A DNA stretch of 32,806 bases from Bacillota bacterium (GTDB lineage: Bacteria > Bacillota > Clostridia > Christensenellales > UMGS416). The position numbers and the translations under genes were made by a program. Every line of letters begins with the position of its first letter. The first letter of the stretch is position 1. Below, piece by piece: positions 1 through 8,501 of the stretch. Below the pieces are notes generated by a model that had not been told where the DNA came from, searched no databases, and saw only the letters and a list, made by a program, of their open reading frames with translations. The stretch lies in NCBI GenBank assembly GCA_023422005.1, contig JAEZSC010000193.1, positions 1 to 32,806 of the forward strand, given 5' to 3'.

Positions 1-478
1 GCTGCGCCTTGGTCTCGTCGGCCGCCTCATAAACGATCAGCAGATCGGTCTGCCCGGCGCTCAGCGCCATCCACGCGTTGCTGGTCTTGGTGAAGCGCGT
101 GAAGGTGTCGCTCTGCTCCAGCGTCTCTCCGGTGATCTTGCTGCGCACGTAGACAGCCAGCGGAAGCGTGGCCGTGGAGCCATCCACCCGGGGATAGTTC
201 TTGGCGTCCAAGTGCAGCGACGACTCCCACAGCTTGGGATCGGGCAGGGTTTCGTACACGACTGTCGTGCTGGGCGCGGCTGTGCTGGCCGGCTCTGTGG
301 CCGTGGGCTGCGCCGGCGTGCTGGGCGTGGCGGCGGTGGCTTGCGGCGATGGCGTGGCCGTCGGGGTTGCGGTGGGCTCCTGTGAGGCCGGCGCAGCCGT
401 ATCGGCGGGCTTAGGCGCGCAGGAGGCCAGCAGCGCGGTGCTCAGCAGCAGGGCAAGCAACTTCATCAGAGGTTTCAT
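1..478 (-). CDS. Binding-protein-like lipoprotein (C-terminus beyond window)
   Basis: The 159 visible residues start at ATG 478-476 behind an AAAGGATGAG ribosome site. A signal peptide (MKPLMKLLALLLSTALLAS) ends in a lipobox with Cys20, so the protein should be lipid-anchored outside the membrane. A Pro/Thr/Ala-rich linker of about 55 residues follows. The globular part begins with a stretch containing YPRVDGSTATLPLA, the pattern seen at the start of phosphate-type (PstS-like) periplasmic-binding folds, then FTKTSNAWMALSAGQTDLLIVYE. It lies 15 bases after the WG-repeat lipoprotein at 494-2092 and shares its strand, so the two are probably co-transcribed. The ligand cannot be read; phosphate is not implied by the fold alone. 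The gene is truncated by the window, not by mutation. Confidence 0.75.
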   Translation of the reverse strand, partial: MKPLMKLLALLLSTALLASCAPKPADTAAPASQEPTATPTATPSPQATAATPSTPAQPTATEPASTAAPSTTVVYETLPDPKLWESSLHLDAKNYPRVDGSTATLPLAVYVRSKITGETLEQSDTFTRFTKTSNAWMALSAGQTDLLIVYEAADETKAQ

Positions 479-493
479 AAGTCTCATCCTTTC

Positions 494-2092
494 TCAGTCG
501 TCCAGGGCGTCATAGTCGGAGGTGAACCACACCCAGTGGCCGGTCCAATCCAACAGGCCGGTGCGGTCGCCCTTACGGGCCTGCAGCAGGCCGTCCATCG
601 GGCCATAGATCGAATCGAACACCGGGGGCAGCAGCCATCTGCCGTCATAATCCATAATGCCGAACAGGCCGCCGACCGTGGCCGCGGTCAAGGTCTTGTC
701 GTCGGGGTTCATTTGAAAGATACCGGTGTAATCCGGCGGCACGACCCAATGGCCCCGGGCGTCGCAGATGCCATAATGGGTGTCGTCCACCGCAACGAGA
801 AAACGGTCGGCGCTCAGGCACTGGGCGTAGCGGTTGGCCGGCAGCGGCACCGCAATGCCGTCGGGGCGCACAAAGCTCACGCTGCCCTGGTCAGTGCTGT
901 AGCATTCGAACAGACCGAAGTTCCTCCACCAATACTGCACATTTGCCGTGATGTTCGTCAGAACGCGCCGTCCCTTTGCGTCCAGCGCATGGCTGGCCCC
1001 GTTGTAATAGGCAATGTAGTAAGGCCCGGCAGCCTGCAGGCCGGTGTATGCGTTGCTTTCGAAGATCAACTTTCCTTGGGCATCATAGGCGGCCACAACG
1101 GGAACGGTCTCCGTGGCGCAGACATAACCGGCCAGCTTGCCATCCTCGTCCAGCACCACGTCTATGGAACGGTAGGCCTTTGGCAAGACATCCTTTCCCT
1201 GGGCATCGATCAACCGGCTGACTGTACCATCCTCTCCAATAAACCGATCCGGTGCCACTGGCCGTACGTTCTGGAACCGGCCCAAAAATAGCCATTGAAG
1301 ATCCGCACCCAGCAGCCCAAACCGCTCCTTCTCATCCCGGGCTATGAAGTAATCCTGAGTCACATAACCCGATGAGCCGGAGACCGTCGCCTGCAGCTTC
1401 CCCGCATCATCGTAAAAGTCCATCTTCTTGGCATCGTCATCGCAGCCCACGAGATACCGTGCGAAACGCACGATCTGGTTGTATTGAAAGGGCACGACGG
1501 TACGCCCTTCAGTGTCCATCACGCCCCATTCTCTGTAGGCGGAGCTGCGGCATAGAGCCAATAGATCGTCGTTTACACAATAGCCGTCCAGATAAGCCTC
1601 ACCGGTGACAGCCTGGCCGGCGGCATTGTAGAGCGTGGCTGTGCTGGTGTAGAAGTTGGAACCTTGTGCGTCGCCCTGCTTGAACTCATAGGGGATGGCC
1701 AGAAAAAAAGCCGCGGGAATGCTGTCCTGCGCACCCATGCTGTCCCAATAATACGCGCCCAGCTTGCTGATCTTGGAAAAGGCGAAGGGCAGCACCACGC
1801 GACCGGTCTTGTCCACCACGCCCGCCCGCTGGTTGCGCTCCACGATGTAGTAGTCCCTGGACGTCAATGCGACATCGGGCGTTGGCACGGCACTGGCCTG
1901 CGCTGTAGCGGCCTGCGGCGAGGGCGTGGGCGGCGTGGTGGGCGTGAGCTCCACAGCCGCCTCCGTCGTGGCAGAATCCGCCTGCAGCGTTGGGCCTGGC
2001 GTTGACACAGGGGTCACGCGGCCGATCATTCCACAACCCGCCAGCGCCGCCGCCAGCAGCAACAGGAGCAGTCCCTTGCATCCGGTTCTCAT
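494..2092 (-). CDS. WG-repeat lipoprotein
   Basis: A 532-residue secreted lipoprotein. The start at 2092 is chosen because it has AGGAGGAAG just upstream and opens a signal peptide (MRTGCKGLLLLLLAAALAGC) with lipobox LAGC; an upstream in-frame ATG at 2164 lacks these. After a Thr/Pro/Ala linker, WG-type beta repeats (WG_beta_rep family) recur: RAGVVDKTGRVVLPFAF, EWGVMDTEGRTVVPFQY, HYGICDARGHWVVPPDY, FGIMDYDGRWLLPPVF and the last, RTGLLDWTGHWVWF. Such repeats form surface-exposed folds of generally unknown ligand. It ends in DYDALDD, nearly identical to the end of the neighbouring paralogue (DYVALDD), marking a tandem duplication. Sixteen bases separate it from the paralogue upstream and 15 from the lipoprotein downstream, so an operon is likely. 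Confidence 0.85.
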   Translation of the reverse strand: MRTGCKGLLLLLLAAALAGCGMIGRVTPVSTPGPTLQADSATTEAAVELTPTTPPTPSPQAATAQASAVPTPDVALTSRDYYIVERNQRAGVVDKTGRVVLPFAFSKISKLGAYYWDSMGAQDSIPAAFFLAIPYEFKQGDAQGSNFYTSTATLYNAAGQAVTGEAYLDGYCVNDDLLALCRSSAYREWGVMDTEGRTVVPFQYNQIVRFARYLVGCDDDAKKMDFYDDAGKLQATVSGSSGYVTQDYFIARDEKERFGLLGADLQWLFLGRFQNVRPVAPDRFIGEDGTVSRLIDAQGKDVLPKAYRSIDVVLDEDGKLAGYVCATETVPVVAAYDAQGKLIFESNAYTGLQAAGPYYIAYYNGASHALDAKGRRVLTNITANVQYWWRNFGLFECYSTDQGSVSFVRPDGIAVPLPANRYAQCLSADRFLVAVDDTHYGICDARGHWVVPPDYTGIFQMNPDDKTLTAATVGGLFGIMDYDGRWLLPPVFDSIYGPMDGLLQARKGDRTGLLDWTGHWVWFTSDYDALDD

Positions 2093-2108
2093 GGTTCTTC
2101 CTCCTGCG

Positions 2109-3825
2109 CTAATCGTCCAGCGCGACATAATCGCTGGCCGACCAAATCCATCGGCCATAGGCATCCATCAAACCGTGGCGTGTCCCGGCGTGCACATCGA
2201 AAAGGCCGGTGCCCCACAGCGGCTGGGCGCTGTCGGCGGGCTGGGGCCACAGGCGGTTGCCATCACAATCCACCAGCCATACCCGCTGCTGCGCACCCTC
2301 ACCCACCGTACAGAGCAGAGCGCCGTCTACTGCATATGACCAACCCGACTGGCGGATGCCAGGAACCAACGCGCGGCCGGCGCTGTCCAGCACCGTGACC
2401 TCATCATCATGCAGCCGCACCAGAAAGCGGTCGGCACTCAGCACATCGATGCCAGGAACCCGCGGCAGCGGCAACTCCGTGCCGTCCTCGCGCACCAGCG
2501 TTACGTTCTGGCTGTCGCGGTCCCTGCACAGATACAGTTGCGCTGCCGGAAGCCAGTCTTCCACGTCGTCGCGGCCCAGCAGGTCGCGGCCGTCCAGCGA
2601 GAGAGCCCTGTTCTGCCGTTCGCCGTATGCGATCAGCCGGCTCCCCACCAGCCGCAACCGCTGGTATTGTTCCGAATCAAAAAGCGCCTTACCATTTAGG
2701 TCATAAAGCCCGCAGGCGCCGGGGCCGTCGGGGGCACCGGCACAGAAATAGCTCTTGCCGCCATCCCTCACCAGCTCCACGCCCCCATGGCGCAGCGGTA
2801 TGATGACGCGGTTGGCGCTGTCCACGACGCCGGTTTTGCCCCCGCGCCTCACGGCGAAGCGGTCCGGGGCCAAGCATTCGATGCTATATTCCTCGCCGGT
2901 AAACAGCACCAGCAGGTCACGGTCTATCAGCGCCTCAACCTCACCCGGAGGATGGTCAAACACCAAGCTGCCATCCGGGCGGTCCAGCGCCAACCCTTTG
3001 AGATACTTGCCTTGCCCCACCGAAACCCGGTCGCTGAAGGGCAGCGCACCCTTCATGGTGCTGATCTTTTTTCCGGCGGCTGTGTACAGGTCGGTAACAT
3101 CGTCGCGGTTGGAACTGGCAACGATGCGGTCATCGATCATCTCCACGGAATCGTAGCATAGCGGCAGCACTGCCTCGCCCTTATCACTGATGGCGCCGCT
3201 GCCGGGCTGCTCGCCCTTGTCCACCCAAACGCGCAGCACGTGTTCGCCGATAAAGCAGGACCTCGTTGTATTCCTGATCGTTGACCCGCTCGCCTTGCGC
3301 GTTATACAGCCAGCCCAACAATCGTTTGCCATCGACCTTTTCGCCAAAATAGCGCGGCGGTATCGCGAAGAACAGCACCCTGCCCCGGGGCGGAAAAGCA
3401 TCCTGCCCCGACCAGTATTCGCCGCCGTAGTCATAGTTCACCATCTTGACCTGGGCAAAGGCGACGGGCAGCACTTCCGTGCCGTATTTGTCCACAATGC
3501 CCTCGAGCCCGTTGGATTCCACAACGAAATAATCCTCGAAACCCAACTCCTCCCCCGCTTTGGGTGTGGGCAGCGGCGGTGCGCTGCCGGCAGCCGGCCC
3601 CGGCGTCCAGGGCTCCGGCGTGGCGGTGGGCGCTGGCGTGGGGGCCGTCACAGGCTCAGGCACAGCTGTCGTCAACGTGGGTGTGAACAATGGCTGCAGC
3701 GTTGGAAGCGCCGCTGTGGGTGCAGGGGTAACCATGGGAGAAGCGGATTGCATTGTCACGCCGTCACAAGCCCACAACATGGCTGCCAAGGCCGCGCACA
3801 ACAGACCGATGGCCGCTCTTCTCAC
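2109..3825 (-). pseudogene. WG-repeat lipoprotein paralogue, frameshifted
   Basis: This is the upstream sister of the gene at 494-2092. It starts with GTG at 3825-3823 behind AAAGGGGGATGA, giving signal peptide VRRAAIGLLCAALAAMLWAC, a lipobox, a Thr/Pro linker and WG repeats (EGIVDKYGTEVLPVAF, SGAISDKGEAVLPLCY, KTGVVDSANRVIIPLRH, RHGLMDAYGRWIW). The reading frame breaks near 3255-3265: the first frame runs through QEYNEVLLYR and then becomes Arg/Ala-rich nonsense, while the homologous continuation (FIGEHVLRVWVDKGEQ) lies in another frame. The overlap of both frames (3184-3434) contains only one frame with WG-like sequence at each point. No long homopolymer sits at the break, so it may be a real indel or an assembly error. 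If real, only a short secreted fragment would be made. Confidence 0.75.
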
Positions 3826-3893
3826 GCTGTCATCCCCCTTTGCCCACAATTCTAAGACGGGCTCCAGCTGGCTCAGGTTCCTAAGGCAGCATG

Positions 3894-3922
3894 AATTTAA
3901 CACAATAGAACGGACAGGGCAA
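3894..3922 (-). promoter_or_regulatory. Promoter for the lipoprotein operon
   Basis: Read on the minus strand, TTGCCC (3922-3917) and TAAATT (3899-3894) are separated by 17 bases, about 70 bases upstream of the GTG at 3825. This is a sigma-A-type fit by inspection only. Confidence 0.4.
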
Positions 3923-3937
3923 TGTGGTAGAAAGCCG

Positions 3938-3966
3938 AAAAAAATAACCCGCCAAAATGGCGGGTT
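3938..3966 (-). terminator. Terminator of the ECF gene
   Basis: On the minus strand an AACCCGCC/GGCGGGTT stem with an ATTTT loop is followed by ATTTTTTT, 17 bases after the stop at 3983. The plus strand also has a TTTTT tail, but no plus-strand gene ends here. Confidence 0.85.
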
Positions 3967-3982
3967 TTTCCGGAAAGACGTT

Positions 3983-4513
3983 TTATTTAAGGGTCTCTCT
4001 CCACTGGGGGGGGATGACCTTGTCCACAACCGCCGCCAGCACCATGCCGATGACGGCGCCGCCCGCCGCCTGTATCAGGTTATAGGGCAGGTTGGCCACG
4101 GCCGAGCCAGCGCTGGCGCCCAGCAATGTAAAGAACAAAGACTCGTAGATGAAGTAGCCCACCGTCATAACCAGCGAACCGGCCACCATCAGGCCCAGCC
4201 AAAGCAACCAATTGCGCACCCGGCCATGCGCCAGGCCCACAACCAGCGCCATGACGGCTTTGATGATCAGCGTGGCCGGCGCATACAGCGCGTAGCCGGC
4301 AAACAGATCCGCCAGGGCGGAGCCCACGCCTGCCGCGACGGCTGCCAGCGGCCCCCCCAACGCGATGGCCGCAGCATAAATCACGCCGTCGCCGGCATTG
4401 ACATAGCCGCCGCCAGTGCCTGGCACGGGGAACTTGACGGTGAACGTCACGATGCAGACCAGTGCCGTGAACACCGCTGTGAGAACAAGCTTTCGGGTGG
4501 AATGATTGCGCAT
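3983..4513 (-). CDS. ECF transporter S component
   Basis: A 176-residue polytopic membrane protein with about five or six hydrophobic segments. It belongs to the ECF-type S-component family (the riboflavin-transporter-like group PF07155) by pattern: a basic N-terminus (MRNHSTRKLVLTAVFTAL), then FPVPGTGGGYVNAGDG, then YAAAIALGGPLAAVAAGVGSALADL and a central KAVMALVVGL helix. S components bind a vitamin or related small molecule and dock onto the shared EcfT/EcfA module, none of which is encoded here, so it is probably a solitary S unit using a module elsewhere. The ATG at 4513 has GGAGGATCAT upstream. No vitamin riboswitch is recognisable in the leader, so the substrate stays open. It is read toward, but separated by a terminator from, the lipoprotein operon. 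Confidence 0.85.
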   Translation of the reverse strand: MRNHSTRKLVLTAVFTALVCIVTFTVKFPVPGTGGGYVNAGDGVIYAAAIALGGPLAAVAAGVGSALADLFAGYALYAPATLIIKAVMALVVGLAHGRVRNWLLWLGLMVAGSLVMTVGYFIYESLFFTLLGASAGSAVANLPYNLIQAAGGAVIGMVLAAVVDKVIPPQWRETLK

Positions 4514-4611
4514 ATGATCCTCCTATGATTCCGAATGGCACGCGATGAAGGGAGTACCTTTCAAATTTGTATCGTTATATTATACACAGGATATAGCAAA
4601 ACACCAGACCC

Positions 4612-4630
4612 CGTCGCAATATTGGCGACG
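4612..4630. promoter_or_regulatory. Inverted repeat upstream of the ECF gene
   Basis: CGTCGC and GCGACG form a 6-bp dyad around AATATTG. It lies about 100 bases upstream of the ECF start and just upstream of a minus-strand TATAAT-like box near 4580. There is no T-tract, so an operator is more likely than a terminator; the regulator is unknown. Confidence 0.3.
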
Positions 4631-4741
4631 ACTTTCATATGACTTGATTGGGCTCACGCCGAATAAAACAGGTGCTGAGTGCCTTCAACAACCTATGTTA
4701 GATGCCTGTACAACATAGCTCCCGGCAGGCCTTTTATTCTG

Positions 4742-4770
4742 TTGCCGAACCAACTTACATCTGCTATACT
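4742..4770 (+). promoter_or_regulatory. Promoter of the DUF998 gene
   Basis: TTGCCG (4742-4747) and TATACT (4765-4770) are spaced by 17 bases, 30 bases before the start codon at 4800. A good sigma-A-type match. Confidence 0.6.
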
Positions 4771-4799
4771 TCCAATATTTGTATATGCGGAGGAATCAT

Positions 4800-5429
4800 A
4801 TGTTGAAGAAGCTCACCGGCCTTGGCATGCTGGGCGTGCTGTTCTATGCCGCCCACGTGGTGCTGGGCGGCGTCCTGTGGCAGGGCTACAGCCACCTGCA
4901 GCAGCCCATCAGCGACCTGACCGCCAGCGGCGCTCCCCAGCGCGATCTGCTCAGTGTGTTCACGTGGATCTATGGCGTGCTGTGCATCGCCTTTGCCTTG
5001 GTTGCTTATCTCTATACCCGCAGGCGAGTCCCCAGGCTGGCCTCAGCCGGCTTGCTGGTGTTTCTGGCCATGCATCTGGTCAGCATCAGCTATGGCTTCT
5101 TCCCTCAGGACCTTCCCGGCGCCGCGGTTACCTTCGTGGGCACCATGCACATGGTCGTGACCGCCGCCATCGTGCCGCTTACAATCCTTTCACCGCTGCT
5201 CATCGGCTTTGGCCTGCGCCGGGTGGATGGATTGCGCAAGTTCGCGGTTTACAGCATCCTCACGGGCTTCTTCATCTTTCTGGCGGGCGGCACCACAGCA
5301 GTGTTCTTCGCCAACCACTGGCCTTTCTTTGGTCTGGTGGAACGCATCAACATCGGCGCGCTGCAGGTGTGGACGTTCGCGCTCTCCTGGATGCTTTTCC
5401 GAGGCGACAGGTTGCCCCAGACGCGGTGA
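4800..5429 (+). CDS. DUF998 family integral membrane protein
   Basis: A 209-residue protein with about six transmembrane helices: MLKKLTGLGMLGVLFYAAHV, then WIYGVLCIAFALVAYLY, LASAGLLVFLAMHLV, MHMVVTAAIVPLTILSPLL, FAVYSILTGFFIFLAGG and a last one ending TFALSWMLF. The loop LQQPISDLTASGAPQRDLLS and the segment ISYGFFPQD match the DUF998 family pattern; the biochemical role of that family is unknown. The start at 4800 is preferred over the ATG at 4779 because the GCGGAGG ribosome site lies at 4788-4793, directly before it. It is a single-gene unit with its own promoter, followed after 79 bases by msrAB on the same strand. Confidence 0.8.
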   Translation: MLKKLTGLGMLGVLFYAAHVVLGGVLWQGYSHLQQPISDLTASGAPQRDLLSVFTWIYGVLCIAFALVAYLYTRRRVPRLASAGLLVFLAMHLVSISYGFFPQDLPGAAVTFVGTMHMVVTAAIVPLTILSPLLIGFGLRRVDGLRKFAVYSILTGFFIFLAGGTTAVFFANHWPFFGLVERINIGALQVWTFALSWMLFRGDRLPQTR

Positions 5430-5508
5430 CACCGCTCACGGATAATCCCTCCTGCTGGTGATATCCTACTTTCGAAGGCTGGTTCGCCGGCCATCAGGAG
5501 GAATCGCC

Positions 5509-6511
5509 ATGAGCCTAACCAAGAATAACCACTTGCCGCCCAACCCCAACGACGGCATCGATTACAGCGGGCGCAGCCTGCACGAGATTTGTGCTGGCCG
5601 GTGGCTGCTTCTGGGGCGTGCAGGCCTATCTGCGGCGTGTGCCCGGCGTGGCAGGCACGACTGTGGGCTATGCCAACGGCGCCACGGCCAACCCCAGTTA
5701 TGAACAGGTGTGCACCGGGCGCACCGGCCACGCCGAGGCCGTTCGCGTTCGCTATGACCCGGCTGTTCTGCCGCTGGCAGAGCTTCTCAAGCAGTTTTTC
5801 AGCATCATAGAACCAACGGCGCTCAACCGCCAGGGCAACGACCGGGGCACCCAATATCGCACCGGCATCTATTACACCGACGGCGATGATGTGCCCGTCA
5901 TCGACGCGGCTATGGCGACAGAGCAGCGTGCCCACGAGCGGCCCATTGTAACCGAAGTGCAAAAACTCACAGCCTTCTACACCGCCGAGGAGTACCACCA
6001 GGATTATCTGGAGAAGAACCCCGGCGGCTACTGCCACGTGGATTTCTCCGCGCTGGAAGCGCCGCCGGAGCAGGCCTGGGTAAAGCCCGATGACGCCGGG
6101 CTGCGCCGCAGCCTGACACCGGAGCAATACGCCGTGACGCAGCGCAGTGCCACAGAGCCGCCCTTTCGCAACGCCTTCTGGGACAACCGCGAACCTGGGC
6201 TGTACGTGGATGTGGTGACCGGCCAGCCGCTGTTCTCCTCCCGTGACAAGTTCGATTCCGGCTGCGGCTGGCCCAGCTTCGTGGCGACGGTGGACAAGGG
6301 CGCCGCCGTGGAACGCCGCGACACAAGCCACGGCATGGTGCGCACCGAGGTGCGCAGCCGCGCCGGCGATTCCCATCTGGGCCATGTGTTCCCCGACGGC
6401 CCAAGGGAACACGGGGGCCTGCGCTACTGCATCAACAGCGCGGCGCTGCGCTTCATCCCGGCGGACAAGCTGGTCGAAGAGGGCTACGGCGACTACTTGG
6501 ATAAAATTTAG
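5509..6511 (+). CDS. msrAB: Fused peptide methionine sulfoxide reductase MsrA-MsrB, with a frameshift near the start
   Basis: The protein repairs both S- and R-epimers of methionine sulfoxide. The MsrA half carries the catalytic GGCFWG motif and GYANG; the MsrB half carries SGCGWPSF, SHLGHVFPDG and RYCIN, whose Cys is the MsrB nucleophile. The two zinc-binding CxxC pairs of the E. coli-type MsrB are absent (RSRAGDSHLGH instead), as in the zinc-free PilB-like fusions. An ideal start lies at 5509 (AGGAGGAATCGCC-ATG), coding MSLTKNNHLPPNPNDG...LHEI, but the frame is lost at TTT 5588-5590: dropping one T joins LHEI directly to VLAGGCFWG. As written, an intact frame runs only from GTG 5591 to 6511 and has no good ribosome site. 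Either a one-base sequence error or a fresh mutation explains this. Confidence 0.85.
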
Positions 6512-6524
6512 ACACAGTACCGAA

Positions 6525-7283
6525 TTACAGCAAGGAGCCGCTGTCCCTATCCAAATAAATCGTCGCCGCGGGGTGCCGCCTCAATATGCTGGCCGGGCAG
6601 GCTGTGGAGACTGGCCCCTGCACCGTGTCGCGCACCGCCCGGGCTTTGGTGGCGGCCGGCACCATGCAGAAGAGCGCCGCCCCCGCCAGCAGTGATGGAA
6701 TCGTCAGCGTAAGCGCTTGCCGAGGCACTTCATCCAGCGCGGCGAAGCACCCGTCATGCACCTGCTGCAGGCGGCAGGCTTCCTCCAGTGTCACGGGCTT
6801 CACCGGCAGCGGATCGTAAAAATCGGCCACCGGAGGATCGTTGAAGGCGATGTGGCCATTTTCCCCGATGCCCATGCATACGATGTCCACGGGGTTGGCC
6901 TGCAGCAGCCGTCCGTAGCGCAGGCACTCGGCCTGCGGGTCGGCGTTGCCATCCAGCAGATGCACCGCGCCAAAGGGCAGCCGGTCAAAAAGCCGCTCCC
7001 GCAGAAAGCGGCCGAAGCGCTGCGGCGCATCGGCCGGCAGACCGACGTACTCGTCCATGTGAAAGGCGTGCACCCGGTTCCAGGGAAGGTCCGCACGACG
7101 GCAGAGGGCCGCCAGCGTTTCATTCTGGGATGGCGCGGCGGCAAAGATCATGTTGCAGACAGGTTTGCGGGCCAGCACATGCTCCACAGCCCGTGCGATG
7201 TCGGCTCCGGCGGCCTCCCCCAGCGCCCGGCGGTCCTCATACACCCGCACGGCCAGTGATCCCGCGGTAAACTCCCGTTCCAT
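6525..7283 (-). CDS. nagB: Glucosamine-6-phosphate deaminase
   Basis: A 252-residue enzyme converting glucosamine 6-phosphate to fructose 6-phosphate and ammonia, the last step of cytoplasmic GlcNAc breakdown. Signature stretches are NMIFAAAPSQNETLAAL (a clostridial variant of the phosphate-binding start), HAFHMDEYVGL with the catalytic Asp, and MGIGENGHIAFNDPP with the active-site His. It starts 11 bases after nagA, with AAGGAGGAAAGAG before the ATG, so both are translated from one mRNA. It converges on msrAB with only 13 bases between the stops and no visible terminator. The long C-terminal lid of allosteric E. coli NagB is shorter here, as in the Gram-positive monomeric forms. Confidence 0.93.
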   Translation of the reverse strand: MEREFTAGSLAVRVYEDRRALGEAAGADIARAVEHVLARKPVCNMIFAAAPSQNETLAALCRRADLPWNRVHAFHMDEYVGLPADAPQRFGRFLRERLFDRLPFGAVHLLDGNADPQAECLRYGRLLQANPVDIVCMGIGENGHIAFNDPPVADFYDPLPVKPVTLEEACRLQQVHDGCFAALDEVPRQALTLTIPSLLAGAALFCMVPAATKARAVRDTVQGPVSTACPASILRRHPAATIYLDRDSGSLL

Positions 7284-7294
7284 CTCTTTCCTCC

Positions 7295-8488
7295 TTACAG
7301 CGAATGTTCAGCGTTGTGCCAGCGCACCTGCCCATCGGTCAGCACGCAGGCGACACGAATGGTTTCATCAAAGAGCACCGCGTCGGCCCGACGGCCCGGT
7401 GACAGCCTGCCCATCTCCCGCCCCAGGCCCACGATGCGAGCCGGCGTTTCCGTCACCATCTTCACCGCGTCGGGCAAAGAGGCCCCGCCCTGCTCCACCA
7501 TGGTGCGCACCAGCCGGTCGGCGGTGGCGATGCTGCCGGCGAAGGCGTTTCGGTCCGGCATTTTGGCCACGCCGTCCTCCAGCACCACGGGCTGGCCGTT
7601 GCGCAAGCTTCCCAGAATGCTCTCCCCGCCGGTTTGACCGGCGGCGCGCATGGCGTCGGTCACCAGCGCCAGCCGGTCCGCCCCCAGGAAGCGGTAGGCC
7701 ATCTGCAGCAAGGGTGCCGGCAGGTGGCAGCCGTCGGCGATGATCTCGCTGGTCAGCGCCGGCAGCAGGTAGGCGCTCTCCACAATACCCGGGAAGCGGA
7801 AGCCCTGCCGCCGCACAATGGTGGAAGTCGCCGAATAAAGATGGGTGACATGCCGGTAGCCATGGCGCAGCGCCTCGCAGACCTGATCGTAGGTGGCATC
7901 ACTGTGGCCGATGGACGCAAGGATGCCGCGGCGGGCAAGCTCATCCCCCAGCTGCGCGGCGCCTTCCAGCTCCGGCGCAATGGTCCAGCGGCGGATATCG
8001 GGGCAGGCATCCAGCAGGCGCAGGTATTCCGCGGGGTCGGGGCGGCGCAAATAGGCCGGGTCCTGCGCGCCGGCCTGGCCGGGGGCCAGGTAAGGGCCCT
8101 CGATGTGCAGGCCAGCGAGCTTGGCGCCGTCGGCAAAGCGGCCCCGGCAGTGCCGGTACATCGCAAAGGTGTCCAACAGCTCCTCGGTGGAGGACGCCAG
8201 CGTGGTCGGCAGCAGGGCAGTCGTACCGTGGGTCAGGTGCAGGCGCGCCGCGCCATGCCAGGCCTCCTCGGTGGCATCCATGAAGTCATGCCCGCCGCCG
8301 CCGTGCACATGAATGTCCACAAAGCCGTGGGAGAGATAGAGCCCTTGAGCGTCCACAACGACGTCGCCGCGACCGGGGGCGGAACCGGGGCCGCCGACGG
8401 ACACCACGACTCCATCCTCGGCAACCAGATCGCAGGGGGAAACCAGCCCATCCTGCACCAGACGGGCGTTGCGCACGACTGTCAGCAT
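7295..8488 (-). CDS. nagA: N-acetylglucosamine-6-phosphate deacetylase
   Basis: A 397-residue amidohydrolase-fold enzyme that removes acetate from GlcNAc-6-phosphate, supplying NagB. Visible motifs are the metal-binding FVDIHVHGGGGHDFMD, LAGLHIEGPYL, ASIGHSDATYDQ, THLYSATSTIVRR (replacing the HLFNAM of E. coli NagA), and LVTDAM with the catalytic Asp. The start at 8488 follows AGGAGGCATAAC and yields MLTVVRNARLV, the normal first beta-strand; the upstream in-frame ATG at 8539 lies inside the preceding gene. The gap to the oxidoreductase upstream is 13 bases and to nagB downstream 11, so this is the middle gene of a three-gene operon. Cytoplasmic. Confidence 0.95.
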   Translation of the reverse strand: MLTVVRNARLVQDGLVSPCDLVAEDGVVVSVGGPGSAPGRGDVVVDAQGLYLSHGFVDIHVHGGGGHDFMDATEEAWHGAARLHLTHGTTALLPTTLASSTEELLDTFAMYRHCRGRFADGAKLAGLHIEGPYLAPGQAGAQDPAYLRRPDPAEYLRLLDACPDIRRWTIAPELEGAAQLGDELARRGILASIGHSDATYDQVCEALRHGYRHVTHLYSATSTIVRRQGFRFPGIVESAYLLPALTSEIIADGCHLPAPLLQMAYRFLGADRLALVTDAMRAAGQTGGESILGSLRNGQPVVLEDGVAKMPDRNAFAGSIATADRLVRTMVEQGGASLPDAVKMVTETPARIVGLGREMGRLSPGRRADAVLFDETIRVACVLTDGQVRWHNAEHSL

Positions 8489-8501
8489 GTTATGCCTCCT
8501 C

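Noticed and set aside
3560..4528. Plus-strand frame of 322 codons
   Set aside because: It runs antisense through two well-supported genes and a terminator, with low-complexity Gly/Val/Ala content and no ribosome site.
4541..4799. Vitamin riboswitch ahead of the ECF S component
   Set aside because: I found none of the conserved cores of the TPP, FMN, cobalamin or preQ1 classes; only a simple 6-bp dyad.
5249..6412. Minus-strand frame of 387 codons
   Set aside because: It spans the antisense of the DUF998 and msrAB genes, whose motifs are unambiguous.
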